A stretch of DNA of 64,000 nt from Muscardinus avellanarius (GCA_963383645.1 OY726560.1:66209823-66273822); one strand, 5' to 3'; shown: positions 46,003 through 54,903, numbered from the stretch's first letter. Notes: a model not told the origin generated them from the sequence alone. Program-made: numbers and translations.

Positions 46003-46110
46003 GGGGCTGGAATGTAGCTCAGTAGCAAATTGCCTCCTCTGCAGGTTTCGATCTCCAGTTCCAAAAAGACCAAAAAAAAAAAAAAAAAAAAAAAGAACCC
46101 CTTTAAAAAA
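46003..46110 (+). mobile_element. monomeric ID-like SINE
   Basis: GGGGCTGGAATGTAGCTCAG (tRNA-type A box), then GTTTCGATCTCCAGTTCC (B box) and an A-rich tail, with no B1 half. Flanked by the perfect duplication ATACCATCAC (45993-46002, 46111-46120). It is the only clear stand-alone ID element in the window. Confidence 0.88.
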
Positions 46111-46120
46111 ATACCATCAC

Positions 46121-46308
46121 AGGCCGGGGCGTGGTGGCACACACTTGTAATCCCCACGCTTGGGAGGTGGAGACAGGAGGATTGCGCAGGTTCGAAGCCA
46201 GCCGTGCTGGCTTAAGAGACCCTGTTTCCAAATAAAATATAAAATAGGTCTGTGAGAGTAGCCTGAGGTAGAAGGGTTTCCATCCCCAGTACCAGCAAAA
46301 AATATATA
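46121..46308 (+). mobile_element. dimeric SINE (type 2)
   Basis: AGGCCGGGGCGTGGTGGCAC, TGTAATCCCCACGCTTGGGA, GTGCTGGCTTAAGAGACCCT, shortened ID half ending CCATCCCCAGTACCAGC. It starts directly after the TSD of the preceding ID element, with a TGCCATCAT echo at its right end (46309-46317). Confidence 0.92.
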
Positions 46309-46424
46309 TGCCATCATAATTTTCAGTAATCAAAACCATGCAGGAGGTACCACAATACCTGACTTTAAACTATATTATAAAGCTACAGTAATAACAACAG
46401 AATAATATTGGTGTTAGTGTCCCA

Positions 46425-46772
46425 AACAAAAGGTACTCTAAAAGCAAGTCTTGCTCACTACATTCTTACCCCTGCTCCTGAAAATGTACTCATTGTCTTG
46501 CCTAAGACTTGTCTAACAAGCCATATCAGACCTCTCTGCTTGCAGGAAAGCCCATTATCCTGCTTAACCCTGATATAACAATCCCCCTTGGCAATAAGTA
46601 ATCATTGCTTCCCCCCTCCCTGCCTTGTAGAATTTTCCCTTAACAACCCTCCTTGGTAATAGCTAACTACCAGTTCCCATTCTATAGAATCTCTCTGTAA
46701 CCGATATCAACTTCTAGTCTATTAGAGGACATGGGCTCCATCTTTCCTGTCCCTTCCCTCCCAAACCTTTGA
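46425..46772. mobile_element. unidentified insertion in L1 ORF2
   Basis: The L1 text breaks after TTGGTGTTAG and resumes at GAATTGGCACAAAAACAGAC. The intervening about 350 bp (TGTCCCAAACAAAAGGTACT ... CTTCCCTCCCAAACCTTT) is not L1. It contains two similar stretches (CCCCCTTGGCAATAAGTAAT near 46583 and CCTCCTTGGTAATAGCTAAC near 46649), an internal repeat. The origin is unknown; a partial LTR is one possibility. Confidence 0.55.
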
Positions 46773-47636
46773 ATTGGCACAAAAACAGACACATGGATCA
46801 ACTGAACAGAATAGAAGACAGAGAAACAAATTCACACACTTACAGCCAATTGATTTTTGACAAAGGTGCCAAAATATATGCTGGAGAAAAGACATCCTTT
46901 TCAACAAATGGTGTGGGGGAAACTGGTTATTCATTTGTAGAAAATGAAATTAAATCTTTACCTCTCACTCTGCATAAGAGTTAACCCAAGATAAATCAAA
47001 CACCTTGAAGGTAGACCAGAGACTTTGAAATTACTAGAGGAGGGCATAAGTTCAACACTCGAACATATAGACACAGGTCAAGAAATTAAAGCAAGAATTA
47101 ATAAATGGGATGACATTAAACTAAAAATTTTCTGCCAATCAAAGGAAATCATCAAGAGTGTAAATAGCCTACAGAATGAAAGAAAATCTTTGCCAGCACT
47201 TCCTCTGATAGAAGACTAATATCTAGAATACAGAAAGTACTTAAAAGATATAACACTAAAATCCAATCAAAAAATGGGAAATTGATCTGAACAGACACTT
47301 CACAAAAGAAGAAATACAAATAGCCAATAAATATATAAAAATGTTCAACATCATTAGCAATCAGGGAGATGAAATCAAAACTACACTGAAATTCCATCTA
47401 ACCCTAATCAGAAGAAGTCAAAAAATAAATGCTGGTGAGAATATAGAAAAACAGGAACTCTTCTACTCTATTGGTGAGTTTGAAAATTAGTACAGCCTCT
47501 GTTGAAATCAGCATGGAGATTCCTCAGAAAACTGGGAATGGATGTACCTATATTTGCAAAGGGGCAGAAATTGGAATATTATAGTAATACATGCATATCC
47601 ATGTTTATAGCAGTACAATTTACAATAGCCAAATAA

Positions 47637-47861
47637 ACCAGGCTTGGTGGCGCACGCTTGTAATCCCCGCGCTTGGGAGGCGGACACAAGAGGATCACGC
47701 AGGTTCGAAGCCAGCCGCGCTGGCTTAAGAGACCCTGTTTCCAAATATAAAAGTATAAAATAGGTCTGGGAGTGTAGCCCGGAGGTAGAAGGACTTCCAG
47801 GAACCCCAGTACCACACACACACAAAAAAAAAACCACAAAAAACAAAACAAAACAAAAAAA
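47637..47861 (+). mobile_element. dimeric SINE (type 2) in L1
   Basis: CCAGGCTTGGTGGCGCACGC, AAGCCAGCCGCGCTGGCTTA, GTCTGGGAGTGTAGCCCGGA, CAGGAACCCCAGTACCACAC, with an AC/AAAAC-rich tail. Confidence 0.94.
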
Positions 47862-47920
47862 CAAATTATAAAACCAATCTAGGTGTCCATCAACAGATGA
47901 ATGGATTACAAAATTATGGG

Positions 47921-48147
47921 ACAGCCGGTGTAGTGGTGCACGCTTGTAATCCCCGCGCTGCGGAGGCAGAGACAGGAGGATCGCGCTGGTTCGGAGCCAG
48001 CCTCACTGGCTTAAGAGACCTTGTTTTAAGAGACCCTGTTTCCACATAAAAAAGTTAAAAAATAGGTCTGGGAGTGTAGCCCGTGGGAGTATATCCCAGA
48101 GGTAGAAGGGCTTCCAGGAACCCCAGTACCATAAAAAAAAAAAAAAA
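47921..48147 (+). mobile_element. dimeric SINE (type 2) in L1
   Basis: CAGCCGGTGTAGTGGTGCAC ... GGAGCCAGCCTCACTGGCTT ... GTCTGGGAGTGTAGCCCGTG ... CCCCAGTACC plus A-tail. Internal short duplications: TTAAGAGACC twice, and GGGAGT-AT/GT before the A box. Flanked by AAATTATGGG (47911-47920, 48148-48157). Confidence 0.94.
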
Positions 48148-48157
48148 AAATTATGGG

Positions 48158-48382
48158 CCGGGCGTGGTGGTGCACGCTTGTAATCCCCGCACTTGGGAGG
48201 CGGAGACAAGAGGATCGCGCTGGTTTGGAGCCAGCCTCACTGGCTTAAGAGACTCTGTTTCCACATAAAAATGTTAAAAAATAGGTCTGGGAGTGTAGCC
48301 CATGGGAGTGTATCCCAGAGGTAGAAGGGCTTCCAGGAACCCCAGTACCATCCCCCCCAAAAAATAATAATAAAATAAAATA
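48158..48382 (+). mobile_element. dimeric SINE (type 2) stacked on the previous one
   Basis: CCGGGCGTGGTGGTGCACGC ... GCCAGCCTCACTGGCTTAAG ... GGGAGTGTAGCCCATGGGAG. It shares the unusual extra TATCCCAGAGGTAGAAGGGC block with its left neighbour. Flanked by AAATTATGGG at the left (48148-48157) and AAATTATGAG at the right (48383-48392), the same target again. Confidence 0.94.
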
Positions 48383-48845
48383 AAATTATGAGATATATGC
48401 ACAATGAAATTCTACTCATCAAAAAATAACAGAGTTATATCATCTTCAGAAAAATAGATGGACCTGGAGACCATTATGTTAAGTGAAATTAGCCAGTCAC
48501 AGAAAGTGGAGGGTCATATGTGTTCTCTCATGCTGAAGCTAGGGAGTAATGGGGATACCTGAAGAAATTTAGACAATGGAGGAGAAACCCCAATGGAGCA
48601 AGGAAGATCATCTAGGGGAGGTGGGGGAGACGCAGAATTAATGAAGGAGACACTTCCATGGACCTTAGGTAAATACGTGAGAATACCCATGCCATTCTCA
48701 ATACCATGTATGGGGAAGGGAGGAGTGGGAAGAGAATTGGGGGAAGCTCACCAAGTGCTGTGTGCATCCTCATCACTATCACTATTTACTACATTATGAT
48801 GTGAGACTATAAGACTATAACATACTGATAAAAGTTTAAAAATAA

Positions 48846-49130
48846 AAGGATGCCATCAAGGAACGAATGAAGCCACAGAATGGAAGAAATTATTTGCAAA
48901 CAATAAGATACAAGTAAGGGACCTGTATCTTAACAAATGGTATGAGAACTGGATAGTCACATGCACATACACAAAAAATATATGAAAAAATATATATAGG
49001 GAAGGGAAGAAATATATATAGGGAATCATATATATAATATAATATATATAATAAATATATATAGGGAAGAAATATATATAGGGGAATATATATATATATA
49101 TATATATATGAAGAAATGGATTAACCACAT
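48846..49130 (+). mobile_element. rearranged L1 ORF2 fragment with AT-rich repeat
   Basis: GGATGCCATCAAGGAACGAA, TGGAAGAAATTATTTGCAAA, GGACCTGTATCTTAACAAAT, TGAGAACTGGATAGTCACAT is ORF2 text in non-natural order. It then passes into an imperfect array of TATATAGGGAA/GAAATATATA units (48978-49108). Confidence 0.65.
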
Positions 49131-50010
49131 CCTTCTATTTTGTCTGGCTGGAAGAAGGCTCTTAAATTGTCATGAATCAAATTAGCAGAAGAAAAAAATT
49201 AATTACATATGCATATGTGAAGTCCCACAAAAGTATGGATTCAAAAAAGGGTCAGACAGTTGAAGTAATCTGATTGACTAGAATCCTGACTACAGAAAGG
49301 AATAGGAGTTGGAGCTTGTAGGCGGTGAGAAATGAATTATGGGAGAGTGAGAAGAGGCAGTGCACAGTGAAGTGGTTTTGTCTCATACAGAGAGACGATC
49401 ACAGTTAATACGAGTTGTCTGAATAGCTCTTCCTTAAACACCTTTGCTCATGATAATTTCCCTTATAGATTTCTCTTTATAAAAGGGCAGTTATTTGTTT
49501 TAAGTGGTTTACAGGGTGGCGAAGAGCTTTTCCTGTGTTGGCTGGTTCTCAGTTTCTTTAATTCAAAGTAATCGATAGGCCAAAGTGACATACATTTGAG
49601 GCAGCATGTTCTAGTCTCCTGCAGTAAGATTTTCTGAGCTCAATATACCCTTCACATCATTAACTCAAAATATTTCAGAGACCTAAACATAAAATATATA
49701 CTATACAAACTATACAACTCCTAGAAGATGACACAGGAGACAATCTCTATTGAGAGTCCTTGTTCACTATCGCTCCATCGCTTTTTCACTGTGACCTTTC
49801 CAGACCTTTCTAATGCTCCTCAATCAGCCAACCAATCCCACCCCATTCTCATCAAATAACCTTACTGACAAAATATAAGTCATTAGAAAGTGGCCGTTTC
49901 CACCTGCATGCTGCTAGCAGCTACTGTGCCTCTTAGCTTAGGTTCCTTATCAATTGCACATATAGGTTCTAACTTGATACAAGGTACTTTAAGATTAGAA
50001 ACTGATCATT
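49131..50010. other. unassigned DNA with an L1 trace
   Basis: 49655-49765 (CATTAACTCAAAATATTTCA, CTCCTAGAAGATGACACAGG) resembles L1 ORF2 C-terminal text and may belong with 48846-48975. The rest is not recognised. Confidence 0.4.
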
Positions 50011-50013
50011 TTC

Positions 50014-50278
50014 TTTTTCTTTCTTTCTTTTTTTTCTTTTTCTTTTTTTCTTTCTTTCTTTTTCTTTTTTTTTTCTTTCTTTCTTTTTTTTTTTTTTTTT
50101 TGGTGGTACTGGGGTTCCTGGAAGCCCTTCTACCTCCAGGCTATACTCCCAGACCTATTTTATATTTTTATTTGGAAACAGGGTCTCTTAAGCCAGCACG
50201 GCTGGCTTCGAACCTGCGCGATCCTCCTGTCTCCACCTCCCAAGCTCAGGGATTACAAGCGTATGGCACTACGCCCAG
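50014..50278 (-). mobile_element. dimeric SINE (type 2) with (CTTT)n tail
   Basis: A (CTTT)n/T-rich tail (50014-50100), then antisense type 2 ID half (GGTGGTACTGGGGTTCCTGG) and B1 half (CTTAAGCCAGCACGGCTGGC, CACCTCCCAAGCTCAGGGAT). Flanked by a 17-bp duplication with one mismatch, AGAAACTGATCATTTTC (49997-50013) and AGAAACTGATTATTTTC (50279-50295). Confidence 0.95.
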
Positions 50279-50295
50279 AGAAACTGATTATTTTC

Positions 50296-51364
50296 ATCTT
50301 GACTCATCAACCTCACCCATATAGTAGACAGCTATGTATTGCCTAAATGGAGGAACAAATAGTAATTGAAACAAATTCTTTACTATGGAAATCCTAGACC
50401 CCATTGATGTCATTGATAAACTGATCCATAAGGCTCACTGAGTAGGCCTCAGCCCAGAGGCCACACACATGTGGTCCCCAGGTGAGAACAGGGATTTTCC
50501 TTCTAGTGATGTCACTTCAGAGAATCAAGAGAGATATGGCAGAATTTCATTTGGATTTAAAACTATTCTTTATGGGGTAACACAGAAGGCATCCAGCTGG
50601 TTTTAATGCTCACTATAGTTACTGCCATGACAGTTATCCTCATCTTCTTTCCTTATGATTTCTATCAACATCCAGATATTGGCCCTGGTCCCTGTGAGGA
50701 CACTTCTGAGATCTCACATACTGACCTGGTTTTCTTTTTCCTTTCAGATTCACTCCTATGTCTTTTCTTCCTTTTCTCCCTGCCCCAACATCTACATAAA
50801 AGTATTTTAACAATGTCATTTGCTACAGAGAAGCCCCTGATTGGGTACTTACAAAATAAACCCCCAGTTGACCCCATGGACTTGAGGTCTGAAGCAGCAG
50901 GGACCCCTGGGGCATTTCCTGGAACCCTGATACATCCCACTCAGGCAGTTCCTAAAAGGAAGCACTGATTGAGCTCATTTTTCCTAGGGAAAATTAAATG
51001 ACAAGTGACAACAGTATTTGCTTTTCAGCACGTTTAAATTCTTACACAGGTATGTGGACAGTCACCAGGTCAGTGAGCCTCCTGGCCTTATACCTTGGTG
51101 ACAAGGCCAAGATTTACAGCCTGTGGTCATAGGCTGCCCCATAGACCTGGACAGCTTTCCTCTGACTTCTTCGCCAGACAGGTCTGATGTGGCCCACTCC
51201 CGAGCCTGTGGCAGAGGTGCAAAAGTCTAGAGTCATCAAATGCCACTTTAACTATTGAAGGAAAAGCCAAGATCTTGAAACCTTCTTCTTCTGAGGAATG
51301 AATTTCTTCACCCAAATATTTGTGGGGCTTGTTTTTAAATCTAGGAGCTCATCCTATCAGGTTT
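50296..51364. other. unassigned non-coding DNA
   Basis: No gene or repeat recognised. A 120-codon plus frame (50606-50968) starts in hydrophobic text but resembles no family I know. Confidence 0.45.
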
Positions 51365-51560
51365 ATTTTGTGTGTGTGTGTGTGGTACTGGGGTTCCTGG
51401 AAACCCTTCGACCTCCGGGCTACACTCCCAGACCTATTTTTATATTTTTATTTGGAAATAAAGTCTCTTAAGCCAGCGCAGCTGGCTTCCAACCTGCGCG
51501 ATCCTCCTGTCTCCACCTCCCAAGTGCAGGGATTACTAGCGTGCGCCACCACGCCCAGCT
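51365..51560 (-). mobile_element. dimeric SINE (type 2)
   Basis: Antisense: (TG)n tail, TGGTACTGGGGTTCCTGGAA, CTTAAGCCAGCGCAGCTGGC, GTGCGCCACCACGCCCAGCT. Flanked by TCCTATCAGGTTT (51352-51364) and TCCTATCGGTTTT (51561-51573), a likely duplication with a mismatch. Confidence 0.94.
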
Positions 51561-51719
51561 TCCTATCGGTTTTTGACAAAATGAATCCTCTTCACATGCA
51601 CTGAACTGAGGAAGGCCCTAAAGTGATGTGAAAATAACTCTCCTTATAAAATGCGATGGTCTCCAGGAGTATATTAGGCTTCCTTCTTGGATCTCATGGA
51701 TTCACAAAACAGTCTTAAA
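51561..51719. other. short spacer and left target duplication
   Basis: Ends in ACAAAACAGTCTTAAA (51704-51719), repeated perfectly at 54527-54542. Confidence 0.9.
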
Positions 51720-52035
51720 GGGAACCTGGGAAGATGGCGGCGGCTGCGGCTGCCAAAAAGGACATGCATTCCTCGGAGAAGCCCTGGACACCAGATTTTG
51801 GTTTAATATCAGATTGGGACAACTTGCGGAAACATTTCCAGCCACGACTTTCTACCTAGAATACAGGAGAGATAGTGGACAACAGCAGAATTAGAAGCAA
51901 GATGACAAGGAGGCGCATGCCACGCAAGAGAAGCAATTTTTGGAAGAACATCCCAGAAGGGACTAGAGAAAAGACCACTTCAGCTGCACATGCTGGGGAC
52001 TCTTAACAACATACCTTGTAAAAAAAAAAAAAAAT

Positions 52036-52297
52036 GATCCAGGCTTGTTGGAGGGAGCCGAGCAGCGTCGGTTGGGAAGCTGAGCCGTGCGTCCCTGGGG
52101 AGCTCAGCGCACCTGGCCGCCATGCTCCTCTATGCTGCACTGGGGTTCCTGCTGCACTCTGAACAGCAGATCCTGCTCTAAACAGTGAGGCTGTGGGCCT
52201 CCACCCTTGGAAGGAAGATAAAATTCATTGCTGCTAAGTGCTTGATCTCATAACCTCTTCAAAACACACATACTGTCTTCTCTTGTTAAAAAAAAAA
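52036..52297 (+). other. transcript-like poly(A)-ended module, first
   Basis: Starts GGCTTGTTGGAGGGAGCCGA, passes a Kozak-like GGCCGCCATGCTCCTCTATG, and ends ACACACATACTGTCTTCTCT followed by 16 A. It resembles a small 5' UTR-ORF-3' UTR transcript captured inside the element. The ORF is short and stopped (LLYAALGFLLHSEQQILL). A faint similarity to IER3IP1 (LLCVNAIAVLHEERFL region) is not strong enough to name it. Confidence 0.5.
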
Positions 52298-52302
52298 AAA
52301 AA

Positions 52303-53130
52303 ATGGAGAGGGGCCAAGATGGTGGCGGTGGCAGCCAGGATTCAGGATATGCAGACAAATCCTATCCAATTCACCTGGAACTTTTGGAAAAAATCCCCAC
52401 AAAGGGGGATTGCTTCTGCCGCACATGCTTAAGAATTCTGGACATCACATCATGTAAGGAAGGAGCTTAGCGGAGAACCAGGAGGAAGGCGGTGGCGGCA
52501 GCAGAGGTAGAGGCTAATATTTGGGAGAGGCAGAGATCTGATCCAACCCACCTTGATCTTCTGAAGAAATTGCCCCAAAGGTAGAATGCTATCACCACGC
52601 ATGCTCAGGAATTCTGGACAACATGCAGTGTGGGAAAAGTGTTTGGGAGAGAATTGAGATGGTAGAGGGAGCGGCAATGGCAGCGGCCAGTACTCAGGAG
52701 AGGCAGAGATCTGATTCAATTCACCTTGATCATTTGAAGAAATCGCCCCAAAGGTAGAATGCTGCCACCACACATGCTCAGGAATTTGGAACAACATGCT
52801 GTGTGAATAAGGTGCTCCGAAGAGAAACAAGATTGGTAGAGGCAGAGATTCAATCCAATCCACCTCATAACTTTAAAGAAATGTCCTCAAAGGTATACTG
52901 CTACTGCTGCACATGCTCAGGAATTCTGGAAAACAAACTGTGTGGGGAGGGTGTTCAGAAGAAAACTGAGATGGCAGTGGCAGCAGTGGCAGTGGTGGTG
53001 ACCAGAATTTGGAGGGGCAGACAGATCCAGTCCAGTCCACCTTGAACTTTTGAGGAAATCTCCCCAAAAGTAGATTGACTGCTCCTGCCTCACATGCACA
53101 GGAATTCTGGACAACATGTTAAGTGGTAAA
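52303..53130 (+). repeat. tandem 140-180 bp monomers of the SVA-like element
   Basis: Five diverged units, about 52303-52463, 52464-52638, 52639-52810, 52811-52950 and 52951-53130. Each has a purine-rich GGCGGTGGC/GGCAGTGGC start, a TCTGATCCAA..CACCTTGA middle, CCCCAAAGGTAGAATGC, and an end resembling CACATGCTCAGGAATTCTGG then ACAACATG. The first retains GCCAAGATGGTGGCGGTGGC, a YY1-like box. By analogy with mouse L1 monomers this could be a promoter array; that is inference. Confidence 0.88.
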
Positions 53131-53396
53131 AGGGTTTGAGGGGTATCAGAGGGAGCCCCACAGAGCCGGATGGGCCACCATGCTGCATGTTCTGGGAGTC
53201 ATCAGCCCTCATAGCCACCGCACTCCTCTGTGCAGAGCAGGAGGCCAGGGTGCATGTGGAGCAGCAGAGCCTGCTCTTCAAAATGAAGATGTGGACCTCT
53301 GCCTTTGGAGGGAAGACAAAATTCATTGCCACGAGATATTTGGGGTCCCAGTTTTTGCAAAAGACATGTACTGCTTTCTCATATTAAAAAAAAAAA
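53131..53396 (+). other. transcript-like poly(A)-ended module, second
   Basis: A diverged copy of the module at 52036-52297: GGGCCACCATGCTGCATGTT, CTCCTCTGTGCAGAGCAGGA, GAGCAGCAGAGCCTGCTCTT, TGGAGGGAAGACAAAATTCA, then a 12-A run. Only 65-75 percent alike by eye. Confidence 0.55.
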
Positions 53397-53408
53397 AAGT
53401 GGAAGAAT

Positions 53409-53529
53409 GCCAGGCATGGTGGTGTACGCTTATAATCCCTGCGCTTGGGAGGCAGAGACAGGAGGATCACGCAGGTTCGAGGCCAGCCTCACTGGCTTAA
53501 GAGACCCTGTTTCCAAATTTATGTATGTA

Positions 53530-53599
<70 letters not shown>

Positions 53600-53745
53600 G
53601 GGAGTGTAGCCTGGAGGTAGAAGGGTTGAACTCCAGTACCACCAAAAAGAAGAAGAAGAAGAAGAAGAAGAAGAAGAAGAAGAAGAAGAAGAAGAAGAGG
53701 AGGAGGAGGAGGGGAGGAGGAGGAGGAGGAGGAAGAAGAAGAAAG
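53409..53745 (+). mobile_element. dimeric SINE (type 2) with expanded linker and tail
   Basis: B1 half (GCCAGGCATGGTGGTGTACG, GGCCAGCCTCACTGGCTTAA), linker grown into (TG)n(TA)n (53526-53593), short ID half (TCTGGGAGTGTAGCCTGGAG), tail grown into (GAA)n(GAG)n (53643-53745). It interrupts the composite element between its second poly(A) and its minisatellite. Confidence 0.92.
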
Positions 53746-53780
53746 GGAACATCTGTTGACGACCTGCTCATAGTGACAGA

Positions 53781-54151
53781 GACCAGAGCCTGATGCACAG
53801 CAAGGCCAGTGCCAGGGCCTCAGAGGCCAGGATAGGAGCCTGCTGGGTGGCTAGGCTGGGACCAGGGCCAGTGAGGCTGGGATCAGAGCCTGCTGTGAGG
53901 CAAGGCCAGTGCTGGGGCTTCTGAGGCCAGGATCAGAGCCTGCCATGTGGCGAGGCCAGTGTTGGGGTCAGCAAGACCAGGATCGGTGCCTGCGCCATAC
54001 GATGAGGCTGTAGCTGGAGCCAGTGAGGCCAGGTTAAGATCCTGCCTTAAGGTGAGGCCAGTGCTGGAGCCAGTGAGGCTGGGATCAGAGTCTGCCGAGT
54101 GGCCAGGCTAGTGGTGGGGCCTTCAAGAGTGGGATTGGAACTTGAAATGTG
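53781..54151 (+). repeat. 50-bp minisatellite (VNTR) of the SVA-like element
   Basis: About seven units whose typical form starts GCAAGGCCAGTGCTGGGGC and ends GGATCAGAGCCTGCCATGTG, with exact 50-bp spacing in several units. GC-rich, unlike its surroundings. Confidence 0.93.
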
Positions 54152-54526
54152 GCATACACAGAGAAATATCACAGAAAATAAAAAAACAGATGCTTTCCCT
54201 AATATGCAAAAACTAGCAAGAAATGGGTAATCGAAGGAGATCTAGTTGAAGAAAGGCCCCTATGGAGGAGCAATTAAGGTGACCAATTAGAGGGGATGGG
54301 ATGGGGGAAGATGGAATCTCTTCAAAACACATAATGTGTTTTGATATCAAAGCTAATCACTAAATCAAGCATGGGATTGAGGAAGTGGGAGGGAATGGGA
54401 TGGGGACTGGATAAAGGCTAAATGGATGATGTGTGCTTGTATATCCTCACAAGTCTTATATTTCATTGTGATGTTTATCTACAATGCACCAATAAAAATA
54501 TATTAAATAAAAAACAAATAACAACA
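54152..54526 (+). mobile_element. L1-type 3' UTR of the SVA-like element
   Basis: CAGAGAAATATCACAGAAAA, TGCTTTCCCTAATATGCAAA, AATGGGTAATCGAAGGAGAT, AATCACTAAATCAAGCATGG, G-rich tract, CAATGCACCAATAAAAATAT. It is collinear with the L1 3' end at 45610-45935, which places the element in that L1's 3' UTR class. Confidence 0.9.
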
Positions 54527-54542
54527 ACAAAACAGTCTTAAA

Positions 54543-54724
54543 TGGGCACATTAGCATGGGTAGTGGGGCCATCCATCCCATTGTGAATGTGTAACAATAA
54601 ATTTGAAGTCCTACTGATGAATCTGGTGCTATTCACAAATCAGCTTCCCCTAAAAGACTTGCTGTCAGAATTGGCCTTCCTTATTTCTTATTTTTAATTA
54701 ATATTAATTTATTTATCATTTTGT
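54543..54724. other. spacer
   Basis: Nothing recognised. Confidence 0.4.
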
Positions 54725-54903
54725 AGAAATGAGGATTGAACCCAGGGTCTTCTACCTCTGAGCTATACTCCCAAACCTTTTTATTTTATTTTACTTTTAA
54801 AACAGAATCTCAGCAAGTTATCAAGGGCTTACCTTGAATCTGCGATCTTCCCATTTCAGCCTCCCAATTACTGGGATAGAAGGTGTGTGCCACCAAGCCC
54901 AGC
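54725..54903 (-). mobile_element. dimeric SINE (type 1)
   Basis: Antisense: GTAGAAATGAGGATTGAACC, TCTTCTACCTCTGAGCTATA, linker TTTTATTTTATTTTACTTTT, TTCAGCCTCCCAATTACTGG, GTGCCACCAAGCCCAGC. Confidence 0.93.

Larger units (their letters stand above)
46309..48845 (+). mobile_element. L1 3' half carrying several insertions
   Basis: ORF2 C-terminal half and 3' UTR: CAGGAGGTACCACAATACCT, ACAAAAACAGACACATGGAT, GCCAATTGATTTTTGACAAA, TTTCAACAAATGGTGTGGGG, GGAAATCATCAAGAGTGTAA, CAATCAAAAAATGGGAAATT, CCATCAACAGATGAATGGAT, ACCTGGAGACCATTATGTTA, GGGGAAGCTCACCAAGTGCT, tail near 48840. Broken by stops. Contains a foreign 350-bp block (46425-46772) and three SINEs. The 3' UTR differs from the CCAAGCATGGGA type and matches the one at 63246-63765, so it is a separate L1 subfamily. 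Confidence 0.9.
51720..54526 (+). mobile_element. SVA-like composite non-autonomous retroposon, long copy
   Basis: A 2.8-kb non-coding unit flanked by a perfect 16-bp duplication (51704-51719, 54527-54542). In order: first, a 5' block opening GGGAAGATGGCGGCGGCTGC (51720-52035); second, a transcript-like module ending in poly(A) (52036-52297); third, five tandem monomers of 140-180 bp (about 52303-53130); fourth, a second transcript-like module with poly(A) (53131-53396); fifth, a younger SINE insertion; sixth, a 50-bp minisatellite (53781-54151); seventh, an L1-type 3' UTR and tail (54152-54526). The L1-like 3' end and long duplication indicate L1 machinery acting in trans. SVA in primates has the same logic (repeat block, VNTR, retrotransposed 3' module), but none of the parts are alike. 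The long frames crossing it are broken and repeat-driven. Confidence 0.9.

Noticed and set aside
46003..46075. tRNA gene candidate (A box and B box present)
   Set aside because: Matches the ID SINE, has an A-tail and target duplication, and does not fold as a complete tRNA cloverleaf by eye.
48960..49110. TATATAGGG repeats considered as interstitial telomere-like sequence
   Set aside because: The unit is TATATAGGGAAGAAA-like and irregular, not TTAGGG.
49890..50324. 144-codon plus-strand frame
   Set aside because: Runs through the (CTTT)n tail and an antisense type 2 SINE.
50606..50968. 120-codon plus-strand frame with a hydrophobic start
   Set aside because: Signal-peptide-like appearance but no recognisable domain or exon-like boundaries, and the length is plausible by chance.
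52450..52863. 137-codon minus-strand frame with internal repeats
   Set aside because: It is antisense across the tandem monomers; the repeated peptide text (SPEYWPLPLP-type) comes from the DNA repeat, not from a protein domain.
53305..53798. Long overlapping frames on both strands (162 and 122 codons)
   Set aside because: Produced by (TG)n, (TA)n and (GAA)n expansion inside a SINE; poly-Lys, poly-Phe and poly-Ser tracts only.
53781..54151. Regular repeats considered as a CRISPR array
   Set aside because: Units are contiguous 50-bp minisatellite copies without unique spacers, in a mammalian retroposon context.
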